Source: Streptomyces sp. CT34 (GTDB taxonomy: Bacteria > Actinomycetota > Actinomycetes > Streptomycetales > Streptomycetaceae). Taken from it: 35,383 bases of DNA. Position 1 is the first letter of the stretch, and each line of letters starts with the position of its first letter. Position numbers and translations under genes: made by a program. The DNA is taken from assembly GCF_000805335.1 (NCBI RefSeq), contig NZ_KN708638.1:3972259-4007641 (forward strand). The letters run 5' to 3'. Shown here piece by piece: positions 32,388 through 35,383 of the stretch. The notes under the pieces are model-generated. The model made no database searches and was not told where the DNA came from. It was given only the letters and a program-made list of their open reading frames with translations.

Positions 32388-32990
32388 ATGAACGCGCCAG
32401 CACTTCGGCGCGGTGCCGCCACCGTCATGGCCACCGCCATCGCCAGCACCGCCGGCGTCGCCCTTGCCGTACCCGCCAGCGCGACCACGTCCTACGGTCA
32501 CCCGCACCAGAAGGTCATCGTGATCGTCGTGAAGGAATCGCGCGAATGCAGGGACGTCAAGGTCGTCAAGGTCGTCATCATCAAGAAGGACCGCAAGGTC
32601 GTCATCATCAAGAAATTCCTGCGTTGCGACTTCCGGAGGCATCACGATTACTTCGCCAAGGCAATATTCTTCGAGCACGAATTCCACAGAACGCACAAGG
32701 TGTTCAAGATCAAGGCACCGGACCGCGGGACCATCCCGCTCGCCCCGGCGAAGGTCTCGGTCAGCACCAACCCGATCCGCGTCTCGATCAATGTGCCGCG
32801 GCCCTCGACGAACCTCACCTCCCCGTCCTCGCTCGGCAACCTCACTCCCGGGCACGTCAACGTGTCGTCCAGCGGCGTCACCGCCGGCTCGGGTGCCACC
32901 AGCCTGAGCCTGGGCACTGGCGGCATTACCGCCGGTTCCGGCTCGGCCGGCGCGAGCCTCGGCGCCGGCGGCATGACAGCGAGCCGGTGA
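32388..32990 (+). CDS. Secreted Val/Lys-rich low-complexity protein
   Basis: The 200-residue protein has a clear signal peptide (M-N-A-P-A-L-R-R, hydrophobic core, cleavage near V-P-A-S-A-T). Next is an unusual stretch of alternating Val/Ile and Lys (for example V-V-K-V-V-I-I-K-K-D-R-K-V-V-I-I-K-K-F) with two flanking Cys (R-E-C-R-D and L-R-C-D), suited to a basic beta-strand. The last third is Ser/Thr/Gly repeats with the unit G-[VIM]-T-A-G-S-G. No family is recognised. AGGAGG precedes ATG 32388. It may be a surface or matrix protein, which is inference from composition only. Confidence 0.75.
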   Translation: MNAPALRRGAATVMATAIASTAGVALAVPASATTSYGHPHQKVIVIVVKESRECRDVKVVKVVIIKKDRKVVIIKKFLRCDFRRHHDYFAKAIFFEHEFHRTHKVFKIKAPDRGTIPLAPAKVSVSTNPIRVSINVPRPSTNLTSPSSLGNLTPGHVNVSSSGVTAGSGATSLSLGTGGITAGSGSAGASLGAGGMTASR

Positions 32991-33199
32991 CCCGGCAGGC
33001 GGACGGGCGATCAAACCGGTCGATCGCAGGCTGCAGGACAGACCTGGAAACAGGACAGACTTGGAAACAGGGACCGTCCCACAGTCTCCTGCGGCACATG
33101 GCGCGGCCGATTTTCCTCCAGCTCGGAGGACGCGGCTCCGCTGACGGCTGTGGGCCCGCCGTTGCACACGACGGGCCCACAGCGTGTTCACCGTTCGCC

Positions 33200-33955
33200 T
33201 CACGCCGGCGAACTCGCTCCGATCCCGGACTGCCGCTCCGCAGCAGCCGTGGGGACCAGGACACGCTCGGCCAGATGCCCGAAGAGCAGGCCGAAGGCGG
33301 CCCACTGCGTGCACTGGATGGCCAGCGCGGCCAGGCGGAACTGCCACAGCACGGTGGCTGGGAAGTCCTCGGGCACCTCGTTGACCGCGGGCAGGAACGC
33401 ATACGCCAGACCGGCCACGACGACGAAGGCCGCCGATGCCACCACGGTGGCGTACCAGTTGCCCAGCCTCGGCGCGAGGCGCCTGCCGAGGATGACCGCG
33501 GCCACGCTCAGCAGGACGCTGAACGCGATCATCAGGAAGTAGAGCGTGGTGCGCTTTCCGTTGGTGCCCGGGTCGCCCACGGACGGCGGGTTGGCCGGGT
33601 ACTTCAGGAACTGCACCACGTATACGGCCCCCAAGGCGGCCATGGAGACCAGGAGCGCCGTTGCGCGGGGGCCGTAGCGGCCGATGCGCCCCAGCGCCAC
33701 GCAGAACGCCAGGGCGGCGATGCCGCCCAGTGCCACACCGTAGACCAGCACACCGGTGGCGAGCCCGGCCGTGGACTGCAAGCTGCGACTGACCAGTTCC
33801 TCGCCGTGGTCGTGGCTGTGGGCCGACTCGAAGGCGATGGCCGCGTCCACATGGGGCTCGCCCACCAGATAGGGCACGACCAGAGCAAGAAGGCCGGCGC
33901 CGAGCCCGGCGAGCATGCCGCGTAGGAGCAACGCCCGTACGGAAACGTGATTCAC
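33200..33955 (-). CDS. cbtA: CbtA-family membrane protein (putative cobalt transport)
   Basis: The 251-residue protein has five to six hydrophobic helices and the CbtA hallmarks: R-A-L-L-L-R-G-M-L-A-G near the start, P-Y-L-V-G-E-P-H-V-D-A-A-I-A-F-E, and an H-S-H-D-H-G-E-E-L-V-S-R segment. CbtA proteins are predicted cobalt transporter subunits linked to B12 genes. GTG 33955 has only a poor GGGGAT site, but homology begins there. The usual small partner CbtB is not seen nearby. The divergent histidine-phosphatase remnant begins just upstream. Confidence 0.85.
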   Translation of the reverse strand: MNHVSVRALLLRGMLAGLGAGLLALVVPYLVGEPHVDAAIAFESAHSHDHGEELVSRSLQSTAGLATGVLVYGVALGGIAALAFCVALGRIGRYGPRATALLVSMAALGAVYVVQFLKYPANPPSVGDPGTNGKRTTLYFLMIAFSVLLSVAAVILGRRLAPRLGNWYATVVASAAFVVVAGLAYAFLPAVNEVPEDFPATVLWQFRLAALAIQCTQWAAFGLLFGHLAERVLVPTAAAERQSGIGASSPA

Positions 33956-33975
33956 GAGCGCTCGTATCCCCGGCG

Positions 33976-34526
33976 ATGAACCCGGCCATACGGCAACTGC
34001 GGTTCGACGACGGCGTCTCCCTGGACCCCACCGGACTACGGCAGGCACGCGGCGCGGCGAACTCACTCCCCACAGCCGACCGTTACCTGTGCGCCCCCAG
34101 CCCCGCGCTGCCGCGAGACGGCCCGAGCCCTCGGACTCGACGCGCTCCTCCCGGCAGCCGAACTGCGCGGGATCTGGACGTGGGGGAACTGGCAGGGCCG
34201 GACGCTGGACGAGGTGGCCACGGCACAATCCCGCGCCGTGGCCGCCTGGCTGGCGGATCCGACAGCCGCGCCACACGGGGGGCGAGTCGACAGCGGCGCT
34301 GAGCGACCGGATCGGCACCTGGCTGGAGGCGCAAGGGGCCGAGGGCGGCCGGGTCCTCGCCGTCGTCGAACCCGCCGTCGTACGTGCAGCGGTCGTGTAC
34401 GCACTCGACCTGCCGCCGGCCGTCTTCTGGCGGCTCGACGTGCAACCGCTGTCACTGACCGCGCTCACCGGCCGCTCCGCGCGATGGAACCTCCACTGCG
34501 GACAACCGCTGCGCTCCGCCCCCTGA
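33976..34526 (+). pseudogene. Histidine-phosphatase-family gene with two frameshifts
   Basis: Three frames together spell one phosphoglycerate-mutase-like protein. The first is M-N-P-A-I-R-Q-L-R-F-D-D-G...Y-L-C-A-P-S-P; then R-C-R-E-T-A-R-A-L-G ... I-W-T-W-G-N-W-Q-G-R-T-L-D-E-V; then G-G-E-S-T-A-A-L-S-D-R ... to L-R-S-A-P. One extra G near 34107 and one extra G in the G-run near 34282 explain both breaks; correction gives 182 residues. The R-H-G-E catalytic motif is not present at the N-terminus even after repair. Homology-like sequence (V-S-P-A) extends a little 5' of ATG. Such proteins often sit near cobalamin or cbtA genes. Confidence 0.75.
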
Positions 34527-35224
34527 CCGCAACCACCTCAAACACCACCCGGGGGCAAGCTCAGCGGCTCAGGGTGATCGCGGCACCTATCCCGCCGAGG
34601 CCCAGGGCGAGGGTGGTGGGGAACCAGCCGCCCTTCTTCGGCTTCGAGCCGGAATGCACCGCCCCCACCGTGCTGCGGCCTGCGCAATCACCCCTTCCCC
34701 CCGGGGACGGCACCACCTGCGAACGATAAATCCCTGACCCGCTTCGGATCGTAGGTACTAACAGAAGGACCGTTTCCGACAGTGAGAGGAGGCGTCCGAT
34801 CGCCTGGCCAACCGACGGAAGCATCTGGAGTCGCCATGAACTCCACCGAGGTCGCCCCAAGAGGACTCTCCGGGCGCGATGAAGATGCCTGTGCTCAGCA
34901 CCACCTGAGGTCTTGGCAGTCGCGACGGCGGCCGGGCGCCTCCGGGGCGACACAGCCACTACCGTCCGTGTGCCCGTGAGTGCGCTGAGGGAAGCGGGGC
35001 ACGAGTTGACAGGTCAGGCGGCCTGGTTGTGGTACCGCCGTAGGTCTGCGCGGATGTGCCGTCATGATGCGGCCCTTGTGGGCGGTGCCGTTACACGCCG
35101 GTGCTCCGACAGCCCCTACACGTCCCGTGGAGGTGCGGAGTATCGTCGATTTTGTCCGGATGCGCGACCCGCATCCCAGCGGGACGCGCCTAGACCCGCA
35201 CCAGAGTTGGATTGGGTCGACATC
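34527..35224. other. Largely non-coding stretch before the last gene
   Basis: Apart from a doubtful 35-residue frame at 34561-34668, I see no gene. A short frame from 34836 (M-N-S-T-E-V-A-P-R-G-L-S-G-R) has no family features. The rest is probably intergenic or decayed sequence. Confidence 0.4.
34561..34668 (-). CDS. Doubtful 35-residue membrane peptide
   Basis: From GTG 34668 the frame encodes V-G-A-V-H-S-G-S-K-P-K-K-G-G-W-F, then a hydrophobic Gly/Ala/Leu helix to A-I-T-L-S-R. It looks like a small membrane protein or the tail of a lost gene. No ribosome-binding site is evident. Confidence 0.25.
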   Translation of the reverse strand: MGAVHSGSKPKKGGWFPTTLALGLGGIGAAITLSR

Positions 35225-35383
35225 ATGACTCGTAGATCAGTTACGGATTCCTCGAAGTGGACTCGCCGCCGTCGCGTCACCATCGTGTTGGTGGCTGCTG
35301 CCACAGCCGCAAGCCTCTCCACGGCAGGCGCGTGGGCCGGTGGCGGACACGGCGGATACGGCCGGGACTCCGGGGAGCAGGGG
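35225..35383 (+). CDS. N-terminus of a secreted protein (cut by window edge)
   Basis: ATG 35225 begins a basic N-terminus (M-T-R-R-S-V ... W-T-R-R-R-R-V), a hydrophobic core (T-I-V-L-V-A-A-A-T-A-A-S-L) and a likely signal-peptidase site near A-G-A-W-A. A Gly/His-rich mature start follows (G-G-G-H-G-G-Y-G). The frame is open to the right edge, so the function cannot be told. Confidence 0.6.
   Translation, partial: MTRRSVTDSSKWTRRRRVTIVLVAAATAASLSTAGAWAGGGHGGYGRDSGEQG

Noticed and set aside
32133..34073. Very long minus-strand frame opposite the secreted protein and cbtA
   Set aside because: Composition is Arg/Gly/Ala noise typical of GC-rich shadows. cbtA and the secreted protein explain the region.

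Overview
The window is high-GC actinobacterial DNA, almost certainly Streptomyces. Supporting signs are GTG starts, GTGA/ATGA gene overlaps, a 191-residue dCTP deaminase typical of the genus, a ureAB-C-F-G-D order without ureE, and paired relaxase/DUF2637 genes. It is a chromosomal tRNA-Gly locus occupied by a roughly 22 kb integrated element, with a second accessory region to its right.

Left flank (1-3091): housekeeping-type genes on the minus strand, namely a secreted SGNH/GDSL hydrolase (cut by the window edge), a phosphoribosyltransferase, dcd, and a 52-residue Cys-containing protein. Then comes tRNA-Gly(CCC). The last 44 bases of this tRNA recur at 25177-25220, so 3122-25220 reads as an element inserted into the tRNA 3' half.

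The element has three parts. (1) A urease cargo operon, ureAB-ureC-ureF-ureG-ureD (3781-9291). Its structural subunits are unusual: the gamma-beta fusion has a Cys-rich linker, and UreC is 786 residues with an insertion of about 115 residues and Ala in place of the flap Cys. (2) A mobility module (10351-17908): tyrosine integrase, excisionase, XRE repressor, DnaB-N/RecA-fold ATPase, DUF2637 membrane protein, MobC and a MOBP-type relaxase. A cluster of ten GTWCACG repeats around a hairpin is a candidate origin or control site. This looks like an integrative mobilizable element rather than a TraB-type AICE. (3) A minus-strand operon (23315 to 18027): frameshifted XRE regulator, DUF6415 protein, 57-residue membrane protein, 33-residue peptide with a strong RBS, JmjC/cupin ribosomal-oxygenase-like hydroxylase, and APH-fold phosphotransferase. 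I read this as a candidate undescribed peptide-modification (RiPP-like) system.

Two nearly identical inverted 966-bp IS982-family copies sit in the element, each with its own CTAG target duplication. One lies four codons before the ureD stop and the other splits the hydroxylase gene. Deleting the IS and one CTAG restores the reading frame in both cases.

Right of the element (25221-35383): a beta-lactamase-family fragment, a frameshifted methyltransferase, a CDF metal exporter divergent from an ArsR/SmtB regulator, a DUF1259 lipoprotein plus small membrane protein divergent from an OmpR-type two-component system, a secreted Val/Lys-rich protein, cbtA divergent from a doubly frameshifted histidine phosphatase, and the start of another secreted protein. 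The theme is metal handling and envelope. About 80 bp after both att cores resemble each other, which suggests accretion of more than one element at this tRNA.
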